Below are positions 7,151 through 15,114 of a stretch of DNA of 64,000 nt, piece after piece. The DNA is from an uncultured Lachnospiraceae bacterium (lineage in GTDB: Bacteria > Bacillota > Clostridia > Lachnospirales > Lachnospiraceae): positions 1 through 64,000 of the forward strand of contig CADBXF010000004.1 in assembly GCA_902798585.1 (NCBI GenBank), written 5' to 3'. Under the pieces are notes generated by a model. It saw only the letters and a program-made list of their open reading frames with translations. It was not told the DNA's origin and did not search any database. Position 1 is the first letter of the stretch. Each line of letters begins with the position of its first letter. The position numbers and the translations under genes were made by a program.

Positions 7151-8446
7151 ATGGGACTTATCAGTGCACTCATTGGTTCGGCCGGCGGCGTATTGGCGGA
7201 TCAGTGGAAAGAATTCTTCTATTGTGAGGCAATGCCTTTTGATGTGTTGATGAAGAAAGGCGAGAAGGTCGTGGGCGGCCGCAGCTCCAATACGAAGGGA
7301 TCGGACAACATCATCTCCAACGGTTCCAAAATCGCCGTTGCAGACGGTCAGTGTATGGTCATCGTGGAGCAGGGCAAGATTGTTGAGGTTTGCGCCGAGC
7401 CCGGTGAGTTCATTTACGATACTTCGACCGAGCCCAGCATTTTCTACGGCGGCCTCGGCAAGGGCATTCTGAATACATTCAAGCAGATCGGCAAGCGTTT
7501 CACCTTCGGCGGTGACACCGGCAAGGATCAGCGTGTTTATTATTTCAACACGAAGGAATTGATGGACAACAAGTTCGGTACGAACAACCCGATTCCGTTC
7601 CGCGTATGCGACAAGCGCGTCAACCTCGATGTCGATGTGGATCTTCGCTGCAACGGTGTTTATTCCTACCGTATTGCAGACCCGTTGTTGTTCTATACGA
7701 ATGTCTGCGCGAATGTTCCTTATGAGTTCCGTCGTTCCGAGATTGATACGCAGTTGAAGACCGAGTTCGTGAGCGCCCTTCAGCCGGCTCTTGCGAAGCT
7801 CTCCCTTCTGCAGATGCGCCCGAGTGAGATTCCCGCTCACGCTGAGGAGCTCTCCGAGGCGATGAACGAAGCGCTCTCCAAGAAGTGGGGCGAGATGCGC
7901 GGTCTCGTGGTTGTCAATGTTGCGATGAATCCTATCACGCTGACGCCCGAGGATGCGGCGATGATCAAGTCCGCACAGAAGGCTGCCATGTACACGGATC
8001 CCACGATTGCGGTTGCTTCCCGCGTTGAGGCTACGAACACCGCGATGGTGAATGCTGCGAACAATGCCAACGGTGCGGTAGCCGGTCTCGCCGGTGTAGG
8101 CATGATCAACGGCATGGGCGGCGGCTCCGATCTCGCAGCACTCTCCAATATGCCGAAGGCTGCTTCTGCGGCTGCTACCTGGACCTGCCCTAAGTGCGGT
8201 CAGGCGGTTGACGAGAAGTTCGGTTTCTGTCCTTACTGCGGTGAGAAGAAGCCTGTTGCGGCTGACACCTGGACCTGCGGCAACTGCGGTAATGCGGTTG
8301 ACGGCAAGTTTGCTTTCTGCCCGAATTGCGGCAACAAGAAGCCTGTTGCGGCAGCACCGGTTTGCGCGAACTGCGGCGAGCCTGCTCCGGATCCGGCCAA
8401 TCCTCCGAAGTTCTGCCCGAACTGCGGAAAGCCCTTCGGCGGCTGA
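7151..8446 (+). CDS. SPFH (band-7) protein with three C-terminal zinc ribbons, YdjI-like
   Basis: A 431 aa protein of the virion core/YdjI type of SPFH proteins, which scaffold membrane domains. Residues about 1-290 form the SPFH region (opening MGLISALIGSAGGVLADQWKEF). A Gly/Ala/Asn-rich linker follows, then three CxxC...CxxC ribbons: CPKC/CPYC, CGNC/CPNC and CANC/CPNC. AAGGAG lies nine bases before the ATG at 7151. It heads an operon with a zinc-ribbon membrane protein and a TPM protein. In B. subtilis the equivalent YdjGHI set links a PspA protein to the membrane; a PspA gene lies at 26628-27326. That role is inferred. Confidence 0.85.
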   Translation: MGLISALIGSAGGVLADQWKEFFYCEAMPFDVLMKKGEKVVGGRSSNTKGSDNIISNGSKIAVADGQCMVIVEQGKIVEVCAEPGEFIYDTSTEPSIFYGGLGKGILNTFKQIGKRFTFGGDTGKDQRVYYFNTKELMDNKFGTNNPIPFRVCDKRVNLDVDVDLRCNGVYSYRIADPLLFYTNVCANVPYEFRRSEIDTQLKTEFVSALQPALAKLSLLQMRPSEIPAHAEELSEAMNEALSKKWGEMRGLVVVNVAMNPITLTPEDAAMIKSAQKAAMYTDPTIAVASRVEATNTAMVNAANNANGAVAGLAGVGMINGMGGGSDLAALSNMPKAASAAATWTCPKCGQAVDEKFGFCPYCGEKKPVAADTWTCGNCGNAVDGKFAFCPNCGNKKPVAAAPVCANCGEPAPDPANPPKFCPNCGKPFGG

Positions 8447-8486
8447 AAGTGAGTTCCTTCGGATTGCCGACAGGATATGAGATTAC

Positions 8487-8520
8487 CTGCAAGCCGCGGC
8501 TTCCCGGTCGCGGCTTGCAG
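8487..8520 (+). repeat. Perfect 12-bp hairpin in the gap between two operon genes
   Basis: The arms 8487-8498 and 8509-8520 are exact inverted repeats with a 10-base loop. No T-run follows, so it should not terminate. It lies between the SPFH stop and the next ribosome site (8551-8556) and could shield the upstream mRNA from 3' decay or set the expression ratio. Confidence 0.8.
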
Positions 8521-8560
8521 TTCAATGCTTCGCGCATGTAATAAACCGATGGAGGAAACT

Positions 8561-9649
8561 ATGGACAACGACATCCAGGGATACAAATGTCTGTGCTGCG
8601 GTTCCCCGCTTGTGTGGAATGCCGAGGGACAGATTTGGAAGTGTACGTCCTGTGACAATACTTACAACTACGAGACGCTGCAGGCGGCGGCACAGTCCGA
8701 GCAGGCGGCAGCGGCCTCGGCCGATCAGATTGACTGGAACGAGTATCAGGTCAATCCGATGATCAATGAGATGGTGTCCTACCTGTGTCCGTCCTGCGGC
8801 GGCGAGATCGTTGTGGACGGTACCGTGGCGGCAAGCCGGTGTCCGTATTGTGACAATGTGGCTATCATGCAGCCGCAGGTAACGGGAATGATTCGCCCGG
8901 ACTATATCATTCCGTTCAAATTGACAAAAGAGGATGCCAAGAAGGCGCTTCTTAAGTTCTATGAGGGAAAGAAACTGCTTCCCGACAGATTTTCCGACGA
9001 AAACCACATGGATGAAATTACGGGCATCTATGTTCCGTTCTGGCTCTTTGACTGCGAGACAAGCGCGGACATGACATTTGATGCAACGCATATCACGCAT
9101 TGGCGTGACTCCACATACGATAATACAAAAATCGATCATTACCTTCTGCAGCGCAGCGGAACGCTTCGCTTTGAGAAGGTTCCGGTGGACGGCTCCTCGC
9201 GCATGGACGATGCGTTTATGGACGCCATCGAACCGTATAATTACGCCGAACTCGTTCCGTTTGACCAGGCCTATCTCTCCGGATATGTGGCAAACAAGCC
9301 GGATGTGGATGTCAAGAACAGCCTTCCGCGTGCGAACGAGCGTGTAATCAACAGCACGGTTTCGGCATTTTCCGCGAGCGTTTCCGGCTATGCGTCCATC
9401 ACTCCCAAGAGCCGTTCGGTATTCGCCAAGGAGGGCGTCATCAAGTACGCAATGCTTCCTGTTTGGCTTCTCACAACGCGCTACAACAATGCTCTGTACA
9501 CCTTCGCGATGAACGGGCAGACCGGCAAGCTGGTCGGCACGATTCCCGTCGATGAGAAGAAGTACAAGCGCCAGATGTATAAGGTTGCGGCCATCATCGC
9601 AGGCATTGCCATTGTTCTGACAGCGCTGATCGGAGGTGTGTTCCGATGA
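8561..9649 (+). CDS. Zinc-ribbon membrane protein, YdjG-like
   Basis: A 362 aa protein with an N-terminal ribbon (C10, C13, C28, C31) and a second CPSC...CPYC ribbon near residues 75-100. A long region of mixed strands follows, with one hydrophobic segment at the very C-terminus (VAAIIAGIAIVLTALIGGVF). The tail anchor leaves the ribbons in the cytoplasm. GGAGGA at 8551-8556 selects the ATG at 8561 over in-frame starts further upstream. The last codons overlap the next gene as ATGA. Membership in a YdjG-type complex with the SPFH and TPM neighbours is inferred from gene order and domains; no enzymatic motif is visible. Confidence 0.75.
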   Translation: MDNDIQGYKCLCCGSPLVWNAEGQIWKCTSCDNTYNYETLQAAAQSEQAAAASADQIDWNEYQVNPMINEMVSYLCPSCGGEIVVDGTVAASRCPYCDNVAIMQPQVTGMIRPDYIIPFKLTKEDAKKALLKFYEGKKLLPDRFSDENHMDEITGIYVPFWLFDCETSADMTFDATHITHWRDSTYDNTKIDHYLLQRSGTLRFEKVPVDGSSRMDDAFMDAIEPYNYAELVPFDQAYLSGYVANKPDVDVKNSLPRANERVINSTVSAFSASVSGYASITPKSRSVFAKEGVIKYAMLPVWLLTTRYNNALYTFAMNGQTGKLVGTIPVDEKKYKRQMYKVAAIIAGIAIVLTALIGGVFR

Positions 9650-10509
9650 AGAGACGAATACTCGGTATAATCTTGTGTCTGGTGGCTGTGCTTGTGCTGT
9701 TTACTTCAAGCGCCGCAGCCGTGAGCGAAGACGATCGTCGCGTCTTCGATCAGGACAATATTCTGAGCGATTCCGAGGAGGAAAAGCTGCAGAAGCATAT
9801 TGAGCAGATTTGGGAAAAATACAAATCCGACACGGTGATTCTCGTCGTAAATATCGAGAACCTTCCGACGGAAAGTCTTCCGGAATACTGCAAGGACTTC
9901 TATCTCCAGGGAATCAAGAGCCGCTACGAGTTCCTGGATTACGGCCTGATGATTGTGCTGAATATGTGCGACGACGCGGACGGCCGCGACTACTGCATCT
10001 GCGGTGTGGCGCTGGAGGGCGAGGAGTCGGTGCTCGGCGAGTATTTTGCGGATACGGTCGAGAGGGTTACCGATTTTCAGAAGTGCCTCGGCGACGGAAA
10101 ATGGTACGATGCCTTTGAGGAGGTCATCAACCTTTCGGAGGAGTTCCTCGAGCAGGACAAGACCGGAGAGCGTTTCTCCGAGAACAATCCGTATAAGAAA
10201 AAATCCAAGCCGATGTCCGGCACGAAGTTTACGATTCTTTCTCTTCTGGAGGTCGGAGCGGGACTTTTGTTCGGCAAGGGCTATGCAAGCAAGCTTCGCT
10301 CGGACATGAACACCGCGGTCAAGCGCACGGAAGCCACGGAATATATCGATAAGAACAGCTTCAATATCACGAATGCGCAGGACTTGTTCATGTATTCGAA
10401 TGTTACCCGCACGCGAATCCCCACGGAGACACGCTCCGGCGGCGGTGGCGGAGGTTTCCACTCCTCCGGCGGCGGGCATTCGTTCAGCGGCAAGACGGGA
10501 CATTTCTGA
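9646..10509 (+). CDS. Exported TPM-domain protein, YdjH-like
   Basis: 287 aa with a signal peptide or anchor at residues 1-25 ending in SSAAA. A TPM (YgcG/DUF477) domain follows at about 30-160, carrying the DQDNILSD opening and an LEGEES segment. A second hydrophobic stretch sits near residues 190-215. The tail is Gly/His/Ser-rich (GGGGGGFHSSGGGHSFSG), as in many TPM proteins. TPM domains stand on the outer face of the membrane; in the B. subtilis YdjGHI set this would be the external part. The start overlaps the preceding stop by four bases. Confidence 0.8.
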   Translation: MKRRILGIILCLVAVLVLFTSSAAAVSEDDRRVFDQDNILSDSEEEKLQKHIEQIWEKYKSDTVILVVNIENLPTESLPEYCKDFYLQGIKSRYEFLDYGLMIVLNMCDDADGRDYCICGVALEGEESVLGEYFADTVERVTDFQKCLGDGKWYDAFEEVINLSEEFLEQDKTGERFSENNPYKKKSKPMSGTKFTILSLLEVGAGLLFGKGYASKLRSDMNTAVKRTEATEYIDKNSFNITNAQDLFMYSNVTRTRIPTETRSGGGGGGFHSSGGGHSFSGKTGHF

Positions 10510-10570
10510 TTCCGGTCACGGAAAGACGGCGCACGCGAATCCGCAAGCGACAATTTCATGAAAAATGCGA

Positions 10571-10603
10571 CAGACCGCCGGGCAATCCGACGGTCTGTTT
10601 TTT
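10571..10603 (+). terminator. Intrinsic terminator of the SPFH-zinc ribbon-TPM operon
   Basis: CAGACCG at 10571-10577 pairs with CGGTCTG (10591-10597); the stem extends inward past one mismatch. Six T follow at 10598-10603. It faces the minus-strand tRNA-Leu terminator. Confidence 0.8.
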
Positions 10604-10604
10604 G

Positions 10605-10638
10605 GAAAAAAGTATCGCCTCCCGCGGCGGGAGACGAC
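10605..10638 (-). terminator. Terminator of the minus-strand tRNA-Leu
   Basis: Read on the minus strand, a 9-bp stem with one G-U pair (core CTCCCG/CGGGAG at 10619-10633) is followed four bases later by the T-run complementary to 10605-10611. Confidence 0.65.
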
Positions 10639-10645
10639 GGTACGA

Positions 10646-10725
10646 TGCACCTGACAGGACTTGAACCTGCACCCTCGCGGACCGGAACCTAAATCCGGCG
10701 TGTCTGCCAATTCCACCACAGGTGC
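10646..10725 (-). tRNA. tRNA-Leu (TAG)
   Basis: On the minus strand acceptor GCACCTG pairs with CAGGTGC, discriminator A (10646). Stem CCGGA/TCCGG around loop TTTAGGT gives anticodon TAG. The variable arm is short for a Leu tRNA, for a total of 80 bases. It has its own promoter and terminator and stands alone between two plus-strand units. Confidence 0.93.
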
Positions 10726-10738
10726 GTGCAACGCGGTC

Positions 10739-10767
10739 ATTGTATCATTGCTTACGGAAAATGTCAA
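10739..10767 (-). promoter_or_regulatory. Consensus sigma-A promoter of tRNA-Leu (minus strand)
   Basis: Minus-strand TTGACA (plus 10762-10767) and TACAAT (plus 10739-10744) are spaced by 17 bases, directly upstream of the tRNA. It lies back to back with the citrate synthase promoter, whose -35 is only 26 bases away. Confidence 0.85.
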
Positions 10768-10792
10768 TCCGTACCGTTCGGGCATTTTGCGA

Positions 10793-10822
10793 TTGACAGC
10801 AGGTGTTTCCGTAGTGTATCAT
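10793..10822 (+). promoter_or_regulatory. sigma-A promoter of citrate synthase
   Basis: TTGACA at 10793-10798 and TATCAT at 10817-10822 are spaced by 18 bases. The 5' UTR would be about 48 bases. Confidence 0.75.
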
Positions 10823-10876
10823 AGTTACAATATTTTTCGAAACCGGAGAACCGATTGTGGAGGAGGACAGTAACTT

Positions 10877-12247
10877 ATGGCAGGAAAGAAAATCGACTAT
10901 TCGGCGATTACAAATGAGATTCTCGTGTACTCCGATTTGTGTCAAAGCAACAGCAATATCGACCCGGCGCTCTATGAGCGATACGATGTCAAGAGGGGGC
11001 TTCGCGACTTAAACGGCAAGGGCGTGCTGACCGGTCTTACCGAAATCTCGGAGATTCGCGCGACTAAAACCGTGGGGGGCGAGAGCATTCCCTGCGAGGG
11101 CAAGCTCTTTTACCGCGGGTACAATGTCGAGGATTTGATTCGCGGCGCGCGCACGGACGGACGGTTCGGCTTTGAGGAGACCGTGTATCTTCTGTTGTTC
11201 GGAGAGCTCCCGAACAAAGCGCAGCTCACGGAGTTTTGCAAGGTGCTCGCAAAATACCGCTCGCTTCCTTCGAGCTTCGTGCGCGATGTCATCATGAAGA
11301 AGCCGAGCCCGGACATGATGAATATGCTCTCCAAATGCGTGCTCACGCTGTATTCCTACGATACGAATGCGGACGACACTTCGCTTCCGAATGTACTGCG
11401 GCAGTGTCTCCAGTTAATCTCCATGTTTCCGATGATCTCGGTATACGGATACATGGCATACCAGTATTACAACAAATCGGGCGATCTGATTATTCACAAG
11501 CCGAAGCCCGGCCTTTCCATGGCGGAAAATATCCTGCACATGCTTCGCGCGGACAGTTCCTATACCGAGCTTGAGGCCAGAGTTCTGGATGCGGCTTTGA
11601 TACTGCATGCGGAGCACGGCGGCGGCAACAACTCCACATTTACAACCCATGTCGTGACATCGTCGGGAACGGACACCTACTCGGCGACGGCAGCGGCGCT
11701 CGGGTCGTTGAAGGGGCCGAAGCACGGCGGGGCAAACCGCAAGGTCGTGCAGATGTTTGCGGATATGAAGGAGCAGGTGAACGACTGGACCGACGACGCG
11801 GAGGTCGGAGCGTATCTGAAGGCGCTTCTTCACAAGGAGGCGTTTGACCGCGCCGGTCTCATCTACGGAATCGGACATGCGATTTACTCGGTTTCCGACC
11901 CGCGTGCGGTATTGTTCCGGAGCTTCGTGGAGAAACTCTCCGAGGAGAAGGGGCGCGAGGAGGAGTTCGCGCTTTACGCGAAGGTTGAGGAGCTCGCTCC
12001 GAAGATTATCGCGGAGGAGCGGAAAATGTACAAGGGCGTCAGCGCCAATGTTGACTTCTTCAGCGGTTTTGCGTATCAGATGCTTGACCTTCCGGAGGAT
12101 TTGTATACGCCGATTTTTGCGATAGCGCGAATCGCCGGATGGAGCGCCCACCGTATGGAGGAGTTGATTAACGCGGGCAAGATTATCCGCCCTGCATACA
12201 AGAGCGTCTCCGCGGAGAGGGAGTATGTCTCGCTTGCCGATCGCTGA
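10877..12247 (+). CDS. Citrate synthase
   Basis: Condenses oxaloacetate and acetyl-CoA to citrate; in fermentative Clostridia this mainly supplies 2-oxoglutarate for glutamate synthesis. The 456 aa protein has the catalytic triad contexts: LHAEHGGG near residue 245, GIGHAIYSVSDPR near 332 and SANVDFFSG with the catalytic Asp near 391. The N-terminal extension before the KGVLTGLTEIS region is typical of the long clostridial branch. AGGAGG at 10861-10866 sets the ATG. No aconitase or isocitrate dehydrogenase is adjacent. A 2-methylcitrate synthase activity cannot be excluded, hence no gene symbol. Confidence 0.92.
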   Translation: MAGKKIDYSAITNEILVYSDLCQSNSNIDPALYERYDVKRGLRDLNGKGVLTGLTEISEIRATKTVGGESIPCEGKLFYRGYNVEDLIRGARTDGRFGFEETVYLLLFGELPNKAQLTEFCKVLAKYRSLPSSFVRDVIMKKPSPDMMNMLSKCVLTLYSYDTNADDTSLPNVLRQCLQLISMFPMISVYGYMAYQYYNKSGDLIIHKPKPGLSMAENILHMLRADSSYTELEARVLDAALILHAEHGGGNNSTFTTHVVTSSGTDTYSATAAALGSLKGPKHGGANRKVVQMFADMKEQVNDWTDDAEVGAYLKALLHKEAFDRAGLIYGIGHAIYSVSDPRAVLFRSFVEKLSEEKGREEEFALYAKVEELAPKIIAEERKMYKGVSANVDFFSGFAYQMLDLPEDLYTPIFAIARIAGWSAHRMEELINAGKIIRPAYKSVSAEREYVSLADR

Positions 12248-12265
12248 CAGGGTAATTGTAAGGAA

Positions 12266-12317
12266 TGAAAAAAGAGCTGCTGACCGGGGATTCCCGGGAC
12301 AACAGCTCTTTTTGTTT
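12266..12317. terminator. Bidirectional terminator between citrate synthase and the DUF6171 gene
   Basis: AAAGAGCTG (12271-12279) pairs with CAGCTCTTT (12303-12311), with an inner CCGGGG/CCCGG stem. T-runs follow on the plus strand (to 12317) and, through the A-run before 12271, on the minus strand. It serves convergent transcripts. Confidence 0.85.
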
Positions 12318-12346
12318 TGCTCGGATTTTGTCGGTTGCGGCGCCAG

Positions 12347-12667
12347 CTAACGCAGATTGCTCCAGCGGTCCGGAATACCCGGGCAGACATTGTCTGCGAT
12401 TGCCGCCCGGTAGAGGACGAAGCATCCGCATTCGCGGCACATCCCGCCCGCGAGCTTTTCACAGCAGTCGCATACGGCGAGACGTTTTCGGTAGAGCTCC
12501 TGCGGGGTACGCTTTGCGGAATCGATGGCATCGATATAGTCGGAGAGACGAAGGAGCACCTCCTCCTCGCGGAGTCCTGCAATCAGACATTTTCTGCAGG
12601 GTATGCGGAGAGTCGCTGCACCGGTGTCTTCCGCCGGGGACAACCCGGTTTGCACATGGGAAGCCAT
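12347..12667 (-). CDS. DUF6171 family cysteine-rich protein
   Basis: A small protein of 106 aa with three cysteine clusters: CRKC, then CDCC, then CRECGC, with a late single Cys before PDRW. The pattern CxxC...ERL-CxxCxx...G-CxxCGC...RAA matches the DUF6171 family of uncharacterised, probably metal-binding clostridial proteins. The start overlaps the arabinofuranosidase stop as TGATG (shared base 12667), so translation is coupled. An ATG further upstream at 12700 lies inside the neighbouring gene and is less likely. The function is unknown and no enzymatic motif is visible. Confidence 0.75.
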   Translation of the reverse strand: MASHVQTGLSPAEDTGAATLRIPCRKCLIAGLREEEVLLRLSDYIDAIDSAKRTPQELYRKRLAVCDCCEKLAGGMCRECGCFVLYRAAIADNVCPGIPDRWSNLR

Positions 12668-14148
12668 CACTTTGTGAAGGTGAGCGTCACGATGCTGCAC
12701 GGAGGAAGCGTTATCGTCGCCTTCTTATCGTCAAGCACACAGTCGCGGAATGCTGCATCGACAACCTCGTCCGGCTTCTCAAAGGAGTTGTACGCGCGGA
12801 CATTGTCCGTTAAGATGCGTCCGGTCCAGCAGGCGTAAGCCTCATCCAGCTCGGTGTCGAGACGGTAGGAGTCGGTGAGGGAGGCGTTGGCAAGCGTAAC
12901 GGTCAGCGTGTTCCCTTTTACGGATGCGGAGACATTGACCTCGGCGAAATCACCGCCCTCGTGCTTTGCGAAGGTGTCTTCAAGGCAAGATTCTACAAGA
13001 GTAGAACCTTGATGCGGCTTAAACATCGAGAATACATAGTAGGTCGGCGTCTTGATCATCTTCGGGCCTTCCGTGAGAACCACGGACTGCAGAACATTTA
13101 CAACCTGAGCGATATTTGCCATCGGGATGCGATCCGCGCGGTTGTTGAAGATGTTCAGGTTCATGGCCGCAACAATCGCGTCACGCATCGTGTTTTGCTG
13201 GTAGAGGAAGCCGGGGTTCGTGCCGGGCTCGACATTGTACCAGCAGCCCCACTCGTCGACTGCGAGACCAATCTTGTGCTCGGGGTCGTATTTGTCCATG
13301 ATGGCGAGGTGCTTATCGATGATGCCCTCGATGCGCAGCGTATGGAAAATGGTGGAATAGTAGTCTTCGTTCGTGAAGCCCGTCGCCGGTCCCTTGTTGT
13401 TCCAGTCGCCGTGGCAGATGGTGTAGTAGTGAAGCGCAATCGCGTCGGTGAGCGCCGGGTTGAGCATCTTCATGAACTCTTCGGTCCAGTTGTAGTCGTC
13501 GCCGTTCGGACCGCACGCGATGCGGTAGAGGCGGTTGTCGCCGTAATTTTTCGCGAAGGAGGAATAACGGCGATACTCGCTCGCATAGTACTGGGGCGTC
13601 ATGTTGCCGCCGCATCCCCAGTTCTCGTTGCCGATGCCGAGATACTTTAATTTCCAGGGCTCCTCGCGGCCGTTCTTCCTGCGGAGATCGGTCATCGGGG
13701 AGACATTGTCGGAGGTCATGTACTCCACCCACTCGGAGAGCTCGCGCACCGTGCCGCTTCCGACATTGCCGCAGATGTACGGCTCGCATTCGAGCTGACG
13801 GCAGAGCTCCATGAATTCGTGCGTGCCGAAGCTGTTGTCCTCGGTCACACCGCCCCAGTTGGTGTTGATCATCGTTGCACGCTCATCCGGCGAGCCGATT
13901 CCGTTCTTCCAGTGGTACTCGTCGGCAAAGCATCCGCCGGGCCAGCGCAGAACCGGAATGCCCATCTCGCGAAGCGCCGTCACGACATCGTCGCGCATGC
14001 CTTCGTGGTTCGGAATGGGGGAGTCCTTCGAAACGAACAGACCGTTGTAGATGCAGCGACCGAGGTGCTCCGAAAAATGCCCGTAAATCTCTTTGTTGAT
14101 GACGGCTCCCGTCTTCTTTGTATTGATTGCCAGTTTCTTATGAATCAC
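12667..14148 (-). CDS. abfA: Alpha-L-arabinofuranosidase, GH51
   Basis: Releases terminal arabinofuranose from arabinan, arabinoxylan or arabino-oligosaccharides. At 493 aa it has the usual GH51 length. There is no signal peptide, so it acts in the cytoplasm on imported oligosaccharides. The acid/base Glu lies in GIGNENWG (E175) and the nucleophile in AVDEWG (E299). The opening [17 protein letters not shown] and [14 protein letters not shown] segments are diagnostic. AAAGGAGG precedes the start. It is the only glycoside hydrolase in the window and no transporter lies beside it. The last base of its stop codon is shared with the start of the DUF6171 gene. Confidence 0.96.
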   Translation of the reverse strand: MIHKKLAINTKKTGAVINKEIYGHFSEHLGRCIYNGLFVSKDSPIPNHEGMRDDVVTALREMGIPVLRWPGGCFADEYHWKNGIGSPDERATMINTNWGGVTEDNSFGTHEFMELCRQLECEPYICGNVGSGTVRELSEWVEYMTSDNVSPMTDLRRKNGREEPWKLKYLGIGNENWGCGGNMTPQYYASEYRRYSSFAKNYGDNRLYRIACGPNGDDYNWTEEFMKMLNPALTDAIALHYYTICHGDWNNKGPATGFTNEDYYSTIFHTLRIEGIIDKHLAIMDKYDPEHKIGLAVDEWGCWYNVEPGTNPGFLYQQNTMRDAIVAAMNLNIFNNRADRIPMANIAQVVNVLQSVVLTEGPKMIKTPTYYVFSMFKPHQGSTLVESCLEDTFAKHEGGDFAEVNVSASVKGNTLTVTLANASLTDSYRLDTELDEAYACWTGRILTDNVRAYNSFEKPDEVVDAAFRDCVLDDKKATITLPPCSIVTLTFTK

Positions 14149-14210
14149 AGTGGTTTCCTCCTTTCGCGGATGTGCCGTGCCATGCCGGCCCTTCGTTCCG
14201 CCTGACTTAC

Positions 14211-14239
14211 AGAATACCCTAAAGCAGGGGAAATAACAA
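14211..14239 (-). promoter_or_regulatory. Possible promoter of the arabinofuranosidase gene
   Basis: Minus-strand TTGTTA (plus 14234-14239) and TATTCT (plus 14211-14216) have a 17-base spacer. A TTCCGC/GCGGAA inverted repeat (14256-14270) lies just upstream and could bind a regulator. Nothing else is recognised in 14149-14350. Confidence 0.45.
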
Positions 14240-14352
14240 TTGTCTTTCTAAAGAATTCCGCTGTGCGGAAATGGAGTATTCTATCCACTTCGGACGACGC
14301 CGGAAAAATCGACGGAAAAACTGTCAAAACCGATTTCTTTGCCTCGGTTCGG

Positions 14353-14381
14353 TTGTTTTTCCGCCTCTTGTGTGCTATAAT
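14353..14381 (+). promoter_or_regulatory. Promoter of the DJ-1 family gene
   Basis: TTGTTT at 14353-14358 and TATAAT at 14376-14381 are spaced by 17 bases. The predicted 5' UTR (about 14388-14442) holds a 27-base alternating purine-pyrimidine run at 14394-14420. Confidence 0.7.
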
Positions 14382-14442
14382 TCTTCTACTACGGCATATA
14401 CGCGCGTACGCGTGCGCGTGATGTCCGGTTCGGAGGTGTGGT

Positions 14443-15009
14443 ATGGCTAAGGTTTATGTTATGTTTGCGGACGGCGTGGAGGAGATTGAAGGCCTCACGG
14501 CGGTCGACATTTTGCGAAGAGGCGGGCAGGAGGTTGTTACGGTCTCCGTGACGGGGCAGTGGATGATCAGCGGATCCCACGGAATTCAGTTCGTTGCAGA
14601 CCGGCTGTTTGACGACAATGTGCACACGGGCGACGGCGACCTTTCAGACGGCGATATGATAGTTCTGCCGGGCGGCGGCCGCGGGACGCAGGCGCTGTCC
14701 GTACACGACGGGCTCGGAAAGCTTCTTGCGGAATATGCGGCGGAAGGCAAATGGATCGGAGCCATATGCGCCGCGCCGAGCGTCCTCGGGATTCATCAAC
14801 TGCTCCGGGGCAGGAGAGCAACCTGTTATCCCGGGTTTGAGGATAAACTGATCGGCGCGACGGTTACCGGCGAGTCGGTTACCGTTGACGGCAATATCAT
14901 CACCGGCAAGGGGATGGGCGTCTCCGGGGAGTTCGCGATTGCGCTTCTTCGGGCGCTTGACCCGGCAGCCGCGGAGAAGGTTGCAAAAGAGATTCAGATG
15001 AAGAGATGA
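14443..15009 (+). CDS. DJ-1/PfpI family protein
   Basis: A 188 aa cytoplasmic protein of the DJ-1/YajL branch, associated with protection from dicarbonyls and oxidative damage. The nucleophilic-elbow cysteine is C109 in GAICAAPSVLG, and the supporting acidic residue lies in the VEEIEGL opening. The VLPGGGRGTQ loop and the closing ITGKGMGVSGEFA are also typical. CGGAGGTG lies six bases before the ATG. Its precise activity (deglycase, glyoxalase or chaperone) cannot be told from sequence. Confidence 0.9.
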   Translation: MAKVYVMFADGVEEIEGLTAVDILRRGGQEVVTVSVTGQWMISGSHGIQFVADRLFDDNVHTGDGDLSDGDMIVLPGGGRGTQALSVHDGLGKLLAEYAAEGKWIGAICAAPSVLGIHQLLRGRRATCYPGFEDKLIGATVTGESVTVDGNIITGKGMGVSGEFAIALLRALDPAAAEKVAKEIQMKR

Positions 15010-15114
15010 GAGAACGGCAGTCACGGCCGCGGGATTCCTTCTTCGGGGGACCCGGGCGGATTGTTGAAATATCGGGAACGACAGGTTCCGCGTGCAGTGC
15101 GAAAGGAATAGGGC

